Shown in pieces: positions 18,010-26,905 of a stretch of DNA of 64,000 nucleotides. Position 1 is the stretch's first letter, and each line of letters begins with the position of its first letter. This DNA comes from Rheinheimera hassiensis (GTDB lineage Bacteria > Pseudomonadota > Gammaproteobacteria > Enterobacterales > Alteromonadaceae). Position numbers and translations under genes: made by a program. The notes below the pieces were generated by a model, which had not been told where the DNA came from, ran no database searches, and saw only the letters and a program-made list of their open reading frames with translations. The DNA is taken from NCBI RefSeq assembly GCF_022436675.1, contig NZ_JAKUJZ010000003.1:198226-262225 (forward strand). The letters run 5' to 3'.

Positions 18010-19364
18010 CAGCGCTTTATACCCGATTTATTTCAGCCGTTATTTTCCCGCTGCAGGAATATTTTAAAAAACATGACAGTGTGCGCCGCCGCCGTCAGTT
18101 AGAGCAAAGCCAGTGGTTGCCACTGGACAAACTACAGCAATTGCAAAACCACAACCTGCAACGCTTTATTGCCCAGCTTTATCAGCAGGTGCCCTACTAC
18201 CGTAGCCTGATGCAACAACACAGCCTTACACCTGATGACATTCAAACTGCGGCCGACTTAAGCAAATTGCCATTTTTAACTAAGCCACTAATTAGCGAAC
18301 ACTTTACTGCGTTAAAAGCCGGTGACGCCGGCGAGCTGAAACGCTTTAATACCGGCGGCTCCAGTGGCCAGCCACTGATTTTTTTACTGGGCAACGAGCG
18401 GGTATCGCACGATGTTGCTGCCAAATGGCGGGCAACGCGCTGGTGGGATGTGGATATTGGCGACAAAGAAATTGTTGCCTGGGGCTCACCCATTGAGCTT
18501 AATGCCCAGGATAAAGCCCGTATCTGGCGCGACCGGCTGTTTCGCTCTGAACTGGTGCCAGCCTTTGATTTAACTGAAGATAAACTACTGAGCTTCTTGC
18601 AGCAAATACGTGATGTTAAACCGCGCATGTTATTCGGTTATCCGTCGGTGTACCACTTGCTGGCGCAAACAGCACAGCGCCACGGCATTGCCATGGGCAA
18701 TCTGGGTATTAAAGTGGTCTTTGTTACCTCAGAGCGGCTCTATCCTTATCAGCGAGAACTGATAAGCACAGTATTTGGCGCACCGGTAGCGAATGGCTAC
18801 GGTGGCCGCGATGCCGGCTTTATTGCCCATCAATGCCCGCACGGCGGCATGCACCTATCCTACGAGGATATTATTGTAGAAATAGTCGATGCTCAGGGCC
18901 GGGTGTTACCTGCCGGTCAGGCCGGAGAAATTGTGGTTACCCACCTGGCGACTTCTGAGTTCCCTTTTATGCGCTATCGTACCGGCGATGTTGGCACCAT
19001 AGCGACAGAAAGTTGCAGCTGTGGCCGCAGTCTGCCGCTGCTGGAGTCAATTGAAGGGCGCAGCACTGATTTTGTGATGGCTGCAGACGGTACAATGATG
19101 CATGGTCTGGCCCTGATTTATATTCTGCGCGACATTAATGGTATAACAGCCTTTAAAATTATGCAGGAGTCACTCAGCCTGACAACTGTGCAGGTGGTAT
19201 GGCAACAGGGCGAGTTACCTGCAGAAATACATCAGCAAATCAGCAGTGGCCTCAAAGCCAGGCTGGGACAAAGTGTGGAAATTATTGTGCAACAGTGCGA
19301 CGAAATAAAGCCAGAAAAATCAGGTAAATATCGCTATGTTATTAGTAAGGTAACAGCGGTATGA
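18006..19364 (+). CDS. PaaK/CapK-like AMP-forming adenylating enzyme
   Basis: A 452-residue member of the phenylacetate-CoA ligase-like family (CapK branch). The P-loop-like motif is FNTGGSSGQPL, followed by NGYGGRDAGFIAHQCPHGG, MRYRTGDVG and a C-terminal PEKSGKYRYVIS. Members in capsule clusters are thought to adenylate a carboxylate and pass it to an acceptor; the substrate is unknown. It overlaps the GT4 stop by 4 nt (ATGA at 18006) and the next tiny ORF by 4 nt. A start at 17937 is rejected because it lies within the glycosyltransferase gene. Confidence 0.88.
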   Translation: MTALYTRFISAVIFPLQEYFKKHDSVRRRRQLEQSQWLPLDKLQQLQNHNLQRFIAQLYQQVPYYRSLMQQHSLTPDDIQTAADLSKLPFLTKPLISEHFTALKAGDAGELKRFNTGGSSGQPLIFLLGNERVSHDVAAKWRATRWWDVDIGDKEIVAWGSPIELNAQDKARIWRDRLFRSELVPAFDLTEDKLLSFLQQIRDVKPRMLFGYPSVYHLLAQTAQRHGIAMGNLGIKVVFVTSERLYPYQRELISTVFGAPVANGYGGRDAGFIAHQCPHGGMHLSYEDIIVEIVDAQGRVLPAGQAGEIVVTHLATSEFPFMRYRTGDVGTIATESCSCGRSLPLLESIEGRSTDFVMAADGTMMHGLALIYILRDINGITAFKIMQESLSLTTVQVVWQQGELPAEIHQQISSGLKARLGQSVEIIVQQCDEIKPEKSGKYRYVISKVTAV

Positions 19365-19444
19365 TCGACAGTTTTTATCTGTTAACTGCCATAATCGCAG
19401 TGTGTTATCTGTTGTATTGGGCTGACCGGCAGGATAAAGGCTAA
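19361..19444 (+). CDS. 27-residue single-pass membrane microprotein
   Basis: A 28-codon frame (27 residues plus TAA) between the CapK-like gene and the O-ligase. It starts at an ATG that overlaps the upstream stop as ATGA and stops at a TAA that overlaps the next ATG as TAATG. The product reads MIDSFYLLTAIIAVCYLLYW and then a charged tail (ADRQDKG), so it is a single membrane helix with a short polar end. An AAGG lies about 10 nt before the ATG. No family is recognised. The double stop-start overlap, with no free bases between the three genes, argues that it is translated. Confidence 0.68.
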   Translation: MIDSFYLLTAIIAVCYLLYWADRQDKG

Positions 19445-20781
19445 TGCGTGATTTGTTACTGGTAGGCTTTTTATTTGTCGCGATTTATTTCTGCTTTAAG
19501 CGGCCATTTTTAGGTATTGCCTCCTGGGCGTGGATTTCGCTGATGGCCCCGGCGAACTGGGCGTTTGGTTTTTCCAGCAGTTTCCGGCTGAACCTGACCA
19601 TAGTTCTGGTTACGGTTATATCGTATATAGTGGTACAAAAAAGAAAAACCTTCGCTTTTAATTCATTAAGTTTCTGGATCTTGTTATTTGCAATCTGGAC
19701 ATTAATAACCTCGTTTACCAGCTTACACAGTATCTCTAGCTACGCCACAGACTACTGGCAGCAATTTATCAAGGTGTTAGTTTTTTACTTCTTTATAACT
19801 CTGATGATCAATAAAAAACTACACATAGATACCTTAATATGGGCGATTGTACTGGCTATTTCATCGTATGCCGCTATGGAGTCAGTTAAGTTTATTCTCT
19901 CTGGTGGTGGCCATATGGTCACAGGCCGGGCCGGTGCTATCCGCGATCGCAACGACTTTGCCGTTGCGGTTAATATGTGTATTCCACTGATCGTTTATCT
20001 GATCTACGTCACGCGGCATTCTTACTTAAAACTTGGTTTATGGGGCCTGTTGCTGATGAATATTCTGGCTATTGTTGGTACCGGCTCCCGTGGTGGCTTT
20101 ATTGGCCTGACAATACTGGCATTAGCATTTTGGTGGAAATCTAAACGTAAACTGGTATGGGCACTACTAGCCATTATTATCTTGCCTACCGCTTATCAAT
20201 CTACGCCGGAACAATGGCGGGAAAGACAAAGCACTATTGAAACGGCATCTACCGATGATGCGTCGTTTATTGGCAGGCTCTGGGCCTGGAAAATTGCAGT
20301 CATGATAGCACGCGACCACCCTATCACAGGTGCCGGATTTATGGGCGCAACAGATCATTTGGTATGGCACAGCTATGCACCCTTTACCCCATTTTATGGC
20401 CCGATAGAAACACCAGAGATCCCTGAAGGGTCAGCTCCAAAAGCCGCACATAATATTTACTTTCAGGTATTGGGTGATCATGGCTATGTTGGTTTAACCA
20501 TCTTTCTGATGATTTTAACCAGCATTTTATGGATAAACAGAAGCAACCGGATAAAAGCCAAAAAACACCAGCAGCTCTGGTGTGAAAACCTCAGTGCCGC
20601 AATATCCTTATCACTGATAGGTTTTTGTGTCACCGGTGCCAACGTTAGTCTGGCTTACTTTGACTTATTTTATGCCCTGGCAGGCATTGTCTCAGCAATC
20701 TCTATCTATAAACTGTATCAGCCGGATGTGACCAATACAGTAACAGATACCAGGCAAGATAGGCCAATACCGGCGCAGTAA
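19444..20781 (+). CDS. Putative O-glycosylation ligase, exosortase A system-associated (TIGR03097 type)
   Basis: A 445-residue membrane protein with about ten to twelve helices. The N-terminal MRDLLLVGFLFVAIYFCF and the following RPFLGIASWAWISLMAPANW are typical of the XrtA-linked ligase. The Wzy/WaaL-type periplasmic loop carries GTGSRGGFIGL, HPITGAGFMG and AAHNIYFQVLGDHGYVGL, with the conserved His after the loop. Proposed to polymerise the glycan or join it to an acceptor, possibly a PEP-CTERM protein; this is unproven for the family. Its ATG overlaps the microprotein stop. Confidence 0.92.
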   Translation: MRDLLLVGFLFVAIYFCFKRPFLGIASWAWISLMAPANWAFGFSSSFRLNLTIVLVTVISYIVVQKRKTFAFNSLSFWILLFAIWTLITSFTSLHSISSYATDYWQQFIKVLVFYFFITLMINKKLHIDTLIWAIVLAISSYAAMESVKFILSGGGHMVTGRAGAIRDRNDFAVAVNMCIPLIVYLIYVTRHSYLKLGLWGLLLMNILAIVGTGSRGGFIGLTILALAFWWKSKRKLVWALLAIIILPTAYQSTPEQWRERQSTIETASTDDASFIGRLWAWKIAVMIARDHPITGAGFMGATDHLVWHSYAPFTPFYGPIETPEIPEGSAPKAAHNIYFQVLGDHGYVGLTIFLMILTSILWINRSNRIKAKKHQQLWCENLSAAISLSLIGFCVTGANVSLAYFDLFYALAGIVSAISIYKLYQPDVTNTVTDTRQDRPIPAQ

Positions 20782-20814
20782 ACAAACCATACCTTGCACT
20801 ACATCTACCGCAAC

Positions 20815-20836
20815 TCTGCGCTTAATAAAGCGCAGA
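20815..20836. terminator. Hairpin between convergent genes
   Basis: A perfect 9-bp stem TCTGCGCTT / AAGCGCAGA with loop AATA lies between the O-ligase stop and the end of the convergent TPR gene. There is no T-run, so the terminator role is inferred from position and symmetry. Confidence 0.5.
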
Positions 20837-20842
20837 TACACG

Positions 20843-21559
20843 TTATGGTATTATGCGGCCTTGTGCCCGCAGTTTGTTTCTCAATCCCGGCACAGGGTAC
20901 CCCAGCTGATATGCTCTGGTTGCATATTGCACTGCATCATCTGCCTGGCCTGCATCAAGTGAGTACCAGCCCAAAAAATAGTTTAACTCTGCTGATTCTG
21001 CCTGTAAATTTTCAGGAGCCTGTTTCAATACTTTTAGCGCAGCTTTGGCATCGCCGTTTTTTTTCAGGTAATACGCTAAAGCTGTGTAAGACAGAGAGTT
21101 ATTTTTATGGGTTTTTAATACGCCCCGCAGTGTCTCAAAACCGGCCTTTTTGTCGCCCATTTCAAAATACACCTTGGCCATATCAATGTGAATTTCCGGG
21201 TACCAGCTGTGATCTTTATTGATATTACGCGCAGTAAACTGAATTTCACTCAAAGCACGTTTTAAACTAGCCTCACGCAAATTACCCGAGCTCGACTCTG
21301 CACGTTTAAGATACACCACCCCGGCGCAGTAGTGCCAGGCACCGCCAGCTGCTTCAGCGAAGGCAAGTGCTTTAGTGCTGTCAGCTTTACTCTGGTTAGG
21401 ATACAAACCGGATTTACGCGCAGAACCAGTAGCAGAGTATGCCAGTTTACAGCGTTCATCCCAAGTGTTGAACTCTGCCTGAGTAGGCGTAAAATCATAG
21501 CCCATAACGTATGTCGGTAATATTAGGGCTGCGGTACAAATAAAAGCGGATTTTTTCAT
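20843..21559 (-). CDS. Secreted TPR-repeat protein of unknown function
   Basis: A 238-residue protein with a signal peptide (MKKSAFICTAALILPTYVMG). The mature part has TPR-like helices: IHIDMAKVYFEMGDKKAGFE, TLRGVLKTHKNNSLSYTALA and LNYFLGWYSLDAGQADDAV. Probably periplasmic and a protein-interaction scaffold. The ATG at 21559 follows AAGGT with 4 nt spacing; the longer frame to 21637 has no ribosome site. It is a lone minus-strand gene between two plus-strand exopolysaccharide runs, so it is likely regulated separately. I do not recognise a named family. Confidence 0.75.
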   Translation of the reverse strand: MKKSAFICTAALILPTYVMGYDFTPTQAEFNTWDERCKLAYSATGSARKSGLYPNQSKADSTKALAFAEAAGGAWHYCAGVVYLKRAESSSGNLREASLKRALSEIQFTARNINKDHSWYPEIHIDMAKVYFEMGDKKAGFETLRGVLKTHKNNSLSYTALAYYLKKNGDAKAALKVLKQAPENLQAESAELNYFLGWYSLDAGQADDAVQYATRAYQLGYPVPGLRNKLRAQGRIIP

Positions 21560-21726
21560 CATTACCTTACCATCCGTGATAAATATTATTAAAAGCGAAA
21601 GCGCATTAACCATAGCAAAATCCAGCCAATTTAGCATTACTGATCATCCGGCTTTAACTTTACCGCGCCAGACGTTAGAATGGCGTAATGTCGTAAAGGT
21701 TGCGGCAAAGTATTTAAGAGGATTGC

Positions 21727-23160
21727 ATGGATAGCATATCCAGCCGTGCCCGCACGGCTTTTAGATGGACATTGAGTTTACGCCTGCTGTCACAGGTATT
21801 TACCTGGCTGGCGTCTCTGTTAGTTATACGTCTGCTTACCCCTGCTGATTACGGCATAGTCGCTATTGCTGAAATGGTACTGATGCTGGCATTACAGTTT
21901 GCCAGCGCCGGGCTTGGTGATGTACTGGTACGGCAAAAGCAGCTGGACGAGACCTACATCAGAAAAATTCTCTGCTTATTGATGTTGCTAAACGGCGCGC
22001 TGGCTGTTCTGCAGCTCAGTTTTGCCGCTTCTGTGGCAGCTTTCTACCAGCAGCCGGCACTGGAGTATGTGCTGTACGCTTCTGCCACCGTATTTTTGGT
22101 CATGCCGTGGATCACAGTGTCATCCAATCTGCTTGCCAGAGAAATGAATTTTAAGAGTCGTTCCAAAATCGATTTTGCTGCCACCCTCAGCGGCAGTGCG
22201 CTGGCATTGCTGTTAGCCTTTTACGGTTTTGGCTTCTGGTCATTAATACTGTCAAATATTGCGGTGGTGTTTATCCGGGCTGTTGGCTATAACCTCGCGC
22301 TGCGGCGGTTTTACTTACCTCTGTTTCAGTTCAGTGGCATGTTGCCAGCATTAAAATTTGGCCTGACATTGATGGCTACCGGCATACTGTTTACCCTGTT
22401 TATGAAAGCCGACATACTGATTGCAGCCAGATTTATTGAAGCGAATCAGCTTGGTTATTACGCGGTGGCCATGCATCTGGCATTAATGCCGATGACAAAA
22501 GCCATGCCGCTGATCAATGAAGTTGCTTATCCCATGTATGCCGCAATCGGACACGACAAACAAAAGTATCAGCAGATCTTCTGTTATATGCTGCGCATTA
22601 TTACGTTATTCTGCTTCCCGTTATTTTACGGTTTTGCCGCTACTGCTGATGAGCTGGTGCAGCTGATACTGGGCCAGCACTGGAGCCATGCTGTGCTACC
22701 GTTGCAACTGATACTGCTGACGATACCACTGCGCATTATTTCAAACCTGTTTACACCCCTGATGAAGGCACTTGGCTTTCCATCTACCGGCCTTATTCAT
22801 GTTAGTTTTTCGCTGGTGCTGACAGCTATTGCCATTTATTTTGCCTCTGGTTACGGCATTACCGCAGTAGCGGCGTCCTGGCTTATGACCACCCCGCTGT
22901 TTTTTCTGTTTGCAGTATACTTATGCGCTTCGCGCGCGGGCATAAGCAGCATGGCAATTATTAAGGCGGTTATGCCGCCGTTACTGTTATCCTCTGTAAT
23001 GCTGGGGTTATTATATGGCATGCAGCAACTGGTATTGGCTGACATGGCTATGCTGCCAAGGCTATTGATTATGGTAGTGACTGGTGCAGTATTTTATGCA
23101 CTGACGCTGCGCTTATGTTTTAAAGAACGTTTTAACGAGGCCCTGAAATTCAGGCTCTGA
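21727..23160 (+). CDS. Wzx-type polysaccharide flippase
   Basis: A 477-residue membrane protein of the MOP/polysaccharide-transport family with 12-14 helices. It opens SSRARTAFRWTLSLRLLSQ and has VIRLLTPADYGIVAIAEM and FIEANQLGYYAVAMHLALMP, characteristic of lipopolysaccharide biosynthesis flippases. It should move lipid-linked glycan units across the inner membrane. It has GAGGATTGC just before the ATG and starts the second plus-strand run. Confidence 0.92.
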   Translation: MDSISSRARTAFRWTLSLRLLSQVFTWLASLLVIRLLTPADYGIVAIAEMVLMLALQFASAGLGDVLVRQKQLDETYIRKILCLLMLLNGALAVLQLSFAASVAAFYQQPALEYVLYASATVFLVMPWITVSSNLLAREMNFKSRSKIDFAATLSGSALALLLAFYGFGFWSLILSNIAVVFIRAVGYNLALRRFYLPLFQFSGMLPALKFGLTLMATGILFTLFMKADILIAARFIEANQLGYYAVAMHLALMPMTKAMPLINEVAYPMYAAIGHDKQKYQQIFCYMLRIITLFCFPLFYGFAATADELVQLILGQHWSHAVLPLQLILLTIPLRIISNLFTPLMKALGFPSTGLIHVSFSLVLTAIAIYFASGYGITAVAASWLMTTPLFFLFAVYLCASRAGISSMAIIKAVMPPLLLSSVMLGLLYGMQQLVLADMAMLPRLLIMVVTGAVFYALTLRLCFKERFNEALKFRL

Positions 23161-23175
23161 TACAAGGACAGTATT

Positions 23176-24081
23176 TTGCAGCTTTACTATTTTAAAGACA
23201 AAGAAGGTAATTTCGGCGACGATCTGAACCCCTGGTTATGGCAGCAGCTGTTCCCGGACTTCTTCCGTGCCGATGCAGCTGAACTGTTTGTCGGTGTCGG
23301 TACGCTACTGAACCACCGTATTCCAACGGCACCGGCGGTAACCGTATTTGGCTCCGGTCATGGTTATGGCCAACTACCTGCCATCAATGCAAACTGGAAA
23401 TTCTACTGTGTCCGCGGCCCATTAACAGCTCAGGCGCTGGGTCTACCCACAGAGCTGGCGATTACCGACCCGGCGTCGTTATCTGCACAGCTGTATACTC
23501 CTGTTGTCGAAAAACAATATAAAGTCAGTTTTATGCCGCATTGTGAAAGTGCACGGCTGGGTGACTGGGAAAGAGTATGTCAGCAGGCCGGTATCCACTT
23601 TCTTGATCCGAGAAAACCTTTTCTGCAAGTGTTTGACGGCATTCGCCAGTCAGAGTTACTGCTAACAGAAGCGATGCATGGCGCCATACTTGCCGACTCA
23701 TTTCGGGTGCCATGGATCCCGGTAAAAGCCTATCCGCATATATCAGAATACAAATGGCAAGACTGGCTGCAGTCAGTACAGCTAACTGCAGAGTTTTCCG
23801 CTATTCCGCCGGTATGGCGCGGTGATCAGTCGGCAGAAAAAACCGTGCGGCTGAAAAACATGCTGAAGCGCAGCCTGCAAAATACGTCGTTGTGGCGCTC
23901 AGACTGGGGAGTGCCGCCGCCAAAGCAATCTCCAGCGCAGCATATCGATCTGGTTGCGGCAAGGCTGGCAGATATTGCCAATATTACACCGCCGCATCTG
24001 AGCAGCAATACCGTGTTTAATAACAACACGGTGCGCTTGCAGGAAAAGGTACACCAGTTTAAGCAGGACTTTGGTATTTGA
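23176..24081 (+). CDS. Polysaccharide pyruvyl transferase family protein
   Basis: A 301-residue protein of the CsaB/polysaccharide pyruvyl transferase family. The N-terminus LYYFKDKEGNFGDDLNPWLW has the NxGDDL motif; the C-terminal active region has LLTEAMHGAILADSFRVPWI. It should add ketal pyruvate to a sugar from phosphoenolpyruvate, giving the polymer negative charge. The start is TTG at 23176, with AAGGA 7-8 nt upstream; no ATG fits. Confidence 0.88.
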   Translation: MQLYYFKDKEGNFGDDLNPWLWQQLFPDFFRADAAELFVGVGTLLNHRIPTAPAVTVFGSGHGYGQLPAINANWKFYCVRGPLTAQALGLPTELAITDPASLSAQLYTPVVEKQYKVSFMPHCESARLGDWERVCQQAGIHFLDPRKPFLQVFDGIRQSELLLTEAMHGAILADSFRVPWIPVKAYPHISEYKWQDWLQSVQLTAEFSAIPPVWRGDQSAEKTVRLKNMLKRSLQNTSLWRSDWGVPPPKQSPAQHIDLVAARLADIANITPPHLSSNTVFNNNTVRLQEKVHQFKQDFGI

Positions 24082-24082
24082 A

Positions 24083-25060
24083 ATGGTATCTGAAATGACT
24101 AGCCCTTTAGTCAGCGTCATCATTCCGTGCTATAACAGCGCCGCACATATCACTGCAGCGATTGACAGTGTACTGGCGCAGGATTACGCCAATATCGAAG
24201 TCATCGTAGTTGATGACGGCTCAACCGATAACAGCATTGATATTTTGCGCCAATTTGGTGACAAAATTATCGTGCTGCAGCAAGCTAACCAGGGGCCTGC
24301 AGCAGCACGAAATACCGGTATGCGTATCGCCAGTGGACAGTTTATTGCGTTTAATGACAGTGATGATTTATGGTTGCCCGGTAAATTAACCGCACAGATC
24401 GCCTATTTACAGCAACACCCGGATATCGGCTTATGCTATTGCGGCTGGGCCATCTGGCATGGTGCAATCTCTCTGGAACAGATCTCTGCTCAACTATCTG
24501 ATGCCGGTCAGGCAAATGCAGCTGAAGATGCCTATTACAGCGGTTGGTTATATCTGAAGCTGCTTAAAGACTCGGTTATTCATACCATCACCGCCGTAAT
24601 GCGCCGTGAAATAACAGACACCATTGGCATGTTTAATACTGATTACCGCATTGGCGAAGATCATGATTTCTGGCTGCGGATATCGCAGCGATATCAAATG
24701 GCGAAACTGTCCCGAACCTACGCGGTTTACCGTGATAACCCAGATAGCACAACAAAGAAAGTACACGCGAAAAATTTCAGCCTGCTGGTGCTTGAATCTG
24801 CGGTGGCACGCTACGGCCTTAGCTGCCCTTCCGGCGCGTGCGAATCTCAGGCGGTAGTTAACAACTATCTGGGCGGACGGCATTTTACCTACGGCTATAA
24901 TGCGATGATGCAAGGCCACAGAGACAAAGCGCTGGTATCGTTTAAGGGCTGTATTCGCTATCGTTACCGGCTGGGTAAAGCGATATTGCTTAGCGCTGTA
25001 TGTGCGGTACCGCCGCTGTATAAACTGTTTTTGCGTAAAAAAATACCAGCCATTAGTTAA
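24083..25060 (+). CDS. GT2 family glycosyltransferase
   Basis: A 325-residue GT-A glycosyltransferase. The N-terminus has VSVIIPCYNSAAHI, then VVDDGSTDNS and the metal-site motif FNDSDDLWLPGKL, and the acceptor-side ED motif in YRIGEDHDFWLRIS. The start is uncertain: TTG at 24071, ATG at 24083 or ATG at 24095 are all possible. 24083 is chosen because it follows the previous stop directly; the ribosome site is weak. The sugar specificity cannot be read. Confidence 0.9.
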   Translation: MVSEMTSPLVSVIIPCYNSAAHITAAIDSVLAQDYANIEVIVVDDGSTDNSIDILRQFGDKIIVLQQANQGPAAARNTGMRIASGQFIAFNDSDDLWLPGKLTAQIAYLQQHPDIGLCYCGWAIWHGAISLEQISAQLSDAGQANAAEDAYYSGWLYLKLLKDSVIHTITAVMRREITDTIGMFNTDYRIGEDHDFWLRISQRYQMAKLSRTYAVYRDNPDSTTKKVHAKNFSLLVLESAVARYGLSCPSGACESQAVVNNYLGGRHFTYGYNAMMQGHRDKALVSFKGCIRYRYRLGKAILLSAVCAVPPLYKLFLRKKIPAIS

Positions 25061-25105
25061 GTGAAACAATGATTGTTAACTATGAATAAAGTAAGGAATA
25101 CAACA

Positions 25106-26905
25106 ATGTGGCGCCATGCAGGAACTGACACCTCTACAGCAGCTGATGCCGGCACTAGCGCAGCGCATACCTATATGCTTAACCTTAACGGTACAGGTGC
25201 CCTCAACACACTGCATATTCTTAGTCAGCGCCTGCTGCAGATAGCAGAAGATGACCAGACACTGGTGTGCTTGCTGGGCCGGGTAAGGCCCTATAATCAG
25301 GATTACCTGCCGGGCGACGCTGCACAGTGGTTTTTACAACTGCATCAGCAACAGCCGCAACAGTTTTACCCGCAGATTGCCGGTTTTTTTGTGCTGATCA
25401 TTGTCGACAAACACCAGGGCACTATCAGCATAATCAATGACCATGTCGGCGCCGTGCCGTGTTATATCGATAGCAGACAACAAGCTAAGCTGGTACTGAG
25501 CGACAGCCTGACGTTATTGCGCCAGCATAACCCCAGCGTAAGCCTGGATACACAAGCGGTTTATAACTACTTGTATTTCCACTGCATTCCATCACCTGAC
25601 GCCATATATCAGCAGATCAAAAAGCTGGAACCGGGTGTGGCCTTTACAATAAGCGCCGACGGTAGCCTGCACAGTGAAACCTATTATCAGCCGGATTTCA
25701 CCCCATCAGCCGAGCCACAGCAGGTATTACAGCAGCAATGTCAGCAACTGATATCTGAAGCCGTTGCGCGTAATATCAGCCCCGACTGCGCTGCTTTTTT
25801 AAGTGGTGGGCTGGATAGTTCAACAGTCGCCGGTATGCTGGCGAAACATAGTCAGAACGCAAAAACCTATTCGATTGGTTTTGAAGCCAAAGGTTACGAC
25901 GAAACAGCCTACGCTCTGATCACAGCAAAACATTTCGGCACCGAACATAAAGTGCATTACCTGCAGCCGGAGGAAATCACGCAGCATTTTAGCACCGTGG
26001 CAGCCGCCTTTAATGAGCCCTTTGGCAACTCTTCTGCGATGGCGGCGTATATCTGTGCCAAAGTGGCAGCAGAGGATGGTATAAAAGTGCTGTTAGCCGG
26101 AGATGGCGGCGACGAAATATTTGCCGGTAATGAGCGCTACGTCAAACAAAAAACCTTCGAACATTACCGCGCCCTGCCTGGCCCACTGCAATCGTCGCTG
26201 GACTTATGTTTTTACAACAACCTGGCAGCAAAACTGCCGGGGCTGAAAAAAGCCTATAGCTACATTAACCAGGCCAAAGTCGCCTTGCCGGATCGGCTGG
26301 ACAGCTACAACTTTTTAAACCGGTTTGATATTAACGAAATGTTTTGTCCGGAGTTTATCGCCCATATTGACAGCCAGCTGCCGCTACAACAGAAGCAACA
26401 GCGTTATAAGGCGTGCCGCTCTGCCGATGCCGTTGACTGCATGATGTATCTGGACTGGAAATTTACGCTGGCAGATAACGATCTGGTTAAAGTTAGCAGC
26501 ATGTGTCAGCTGGCTGGCGTTGAAGTGCGTTACCCGTTGTTTGAAAAAGAAGTGGTCGATTTTAGCTGCAAAGTCAGCGCTGGCATTAAAGCGCCGGGGC
26601 AAAAACTGCGTGATTTTTACAAACGTAGTTTTACCGGGTTTCTGCCCGATGCCACACTAAGCAAAAGCAAACATGGTTTTGGCCTACCATTTGGTGTATG
26701 GATGAAGCAACAACCTAAACTGCAGCAAATAACAGCAGATAGCCTGGCCAGCCTGAAACAGCGTAATATTATTCAGCCAGCCTTTATCGAAAAAGCACTG
26801 GCAACCTATCAGCAAGGCCATTCGGGTTATTATGGTGAATTGGTATGGATTATGGTTACGCTGGAGTTGTGGCTGCAACAACATGAGGCCGGTTATGTTG
26901 CATAA
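25106..26905 (+). CDS. Asparagine-synthase homologue lacking the glutaminase cysteine
   Basis: A 599-residue asparagine-synthase-family enzyme. The synthetase domain is intact: SGGLDSS at residues 233-239, LLAGDGGDEIFAGNERY, and a C-terminal SKHGFGLPFGVWMK. The N-terminal domain is a degenerate class II amidotransferase that begins MWRHAGTDTSTAADAG. No Cys2 is present, so glutamine cannot be hydrolysed in the usual way. AAGGA sits 8 nt before the ATG at 25106, which supports this start. Like beta-lactam synthetase or lasso cyclase it may use another amine nucleophile. Its gene follows GT2 and overlaps the deacetylase gene by 11 nt. Confidence 0.87.
   Translation: MWRHAGTDTSTAADAGTSAAHTYMLNLNGTGALNTLHILSQRLLQIAEDDQTLVCLLGRVRPYNQDYLPGDAAQWFLQLHQQQPQQFYPQIAGFFVLIIVDKHQGTISIINDHVGAVPCYIDSRQQAKLVLSDSLTLLRQHNPSVSLDTQAVYNYLYFHCIPSPDAIYQQIKKLEPGVAFTISADGSLHSETYYQPDFTPSAEPQQVLQQQCQQLISEAVARNISPDCAAFLSGGLDSSTVAGMLAKHSQNAKTYSIGFEAKGYDETAYALITAKHFGTEHKVHYLQPEEITQHFSTVAAAFNEPFGNSSAMAAYICAKVAAEDGIKVLLAGDGGDEIFAGNERYVKQKTFEHYRALPGPLQSSLDLCFYNNLAAKLPGLKKAYSYINQAKVALPDRLDSYNFLNRFDINEMFCPEFIAHIDSQLPLQQKQQRYKACRSADAVDCMMYLDWKFTLADNDLVKVSSMCQLAGVEVRYPLFEKEVVDFSCKVSAGIKAPGQKLRDFYKRSFTGFLPDATLSKSKHGFGLPFGVWMKQQPKLQQITADSLASLKQRNIIQPAFIEKALATYQQGHSGYYGELVWIMVTLELWLQQHEAGYVA

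Noticed and set aside
25073-25105. Longer start of the second asparagine-synthase gene that could restore a nucleophile
   Set aside because: The upstream codons read MLTMNKVRNTT and add no Cys; AAGGA fits the ATG at 25106.
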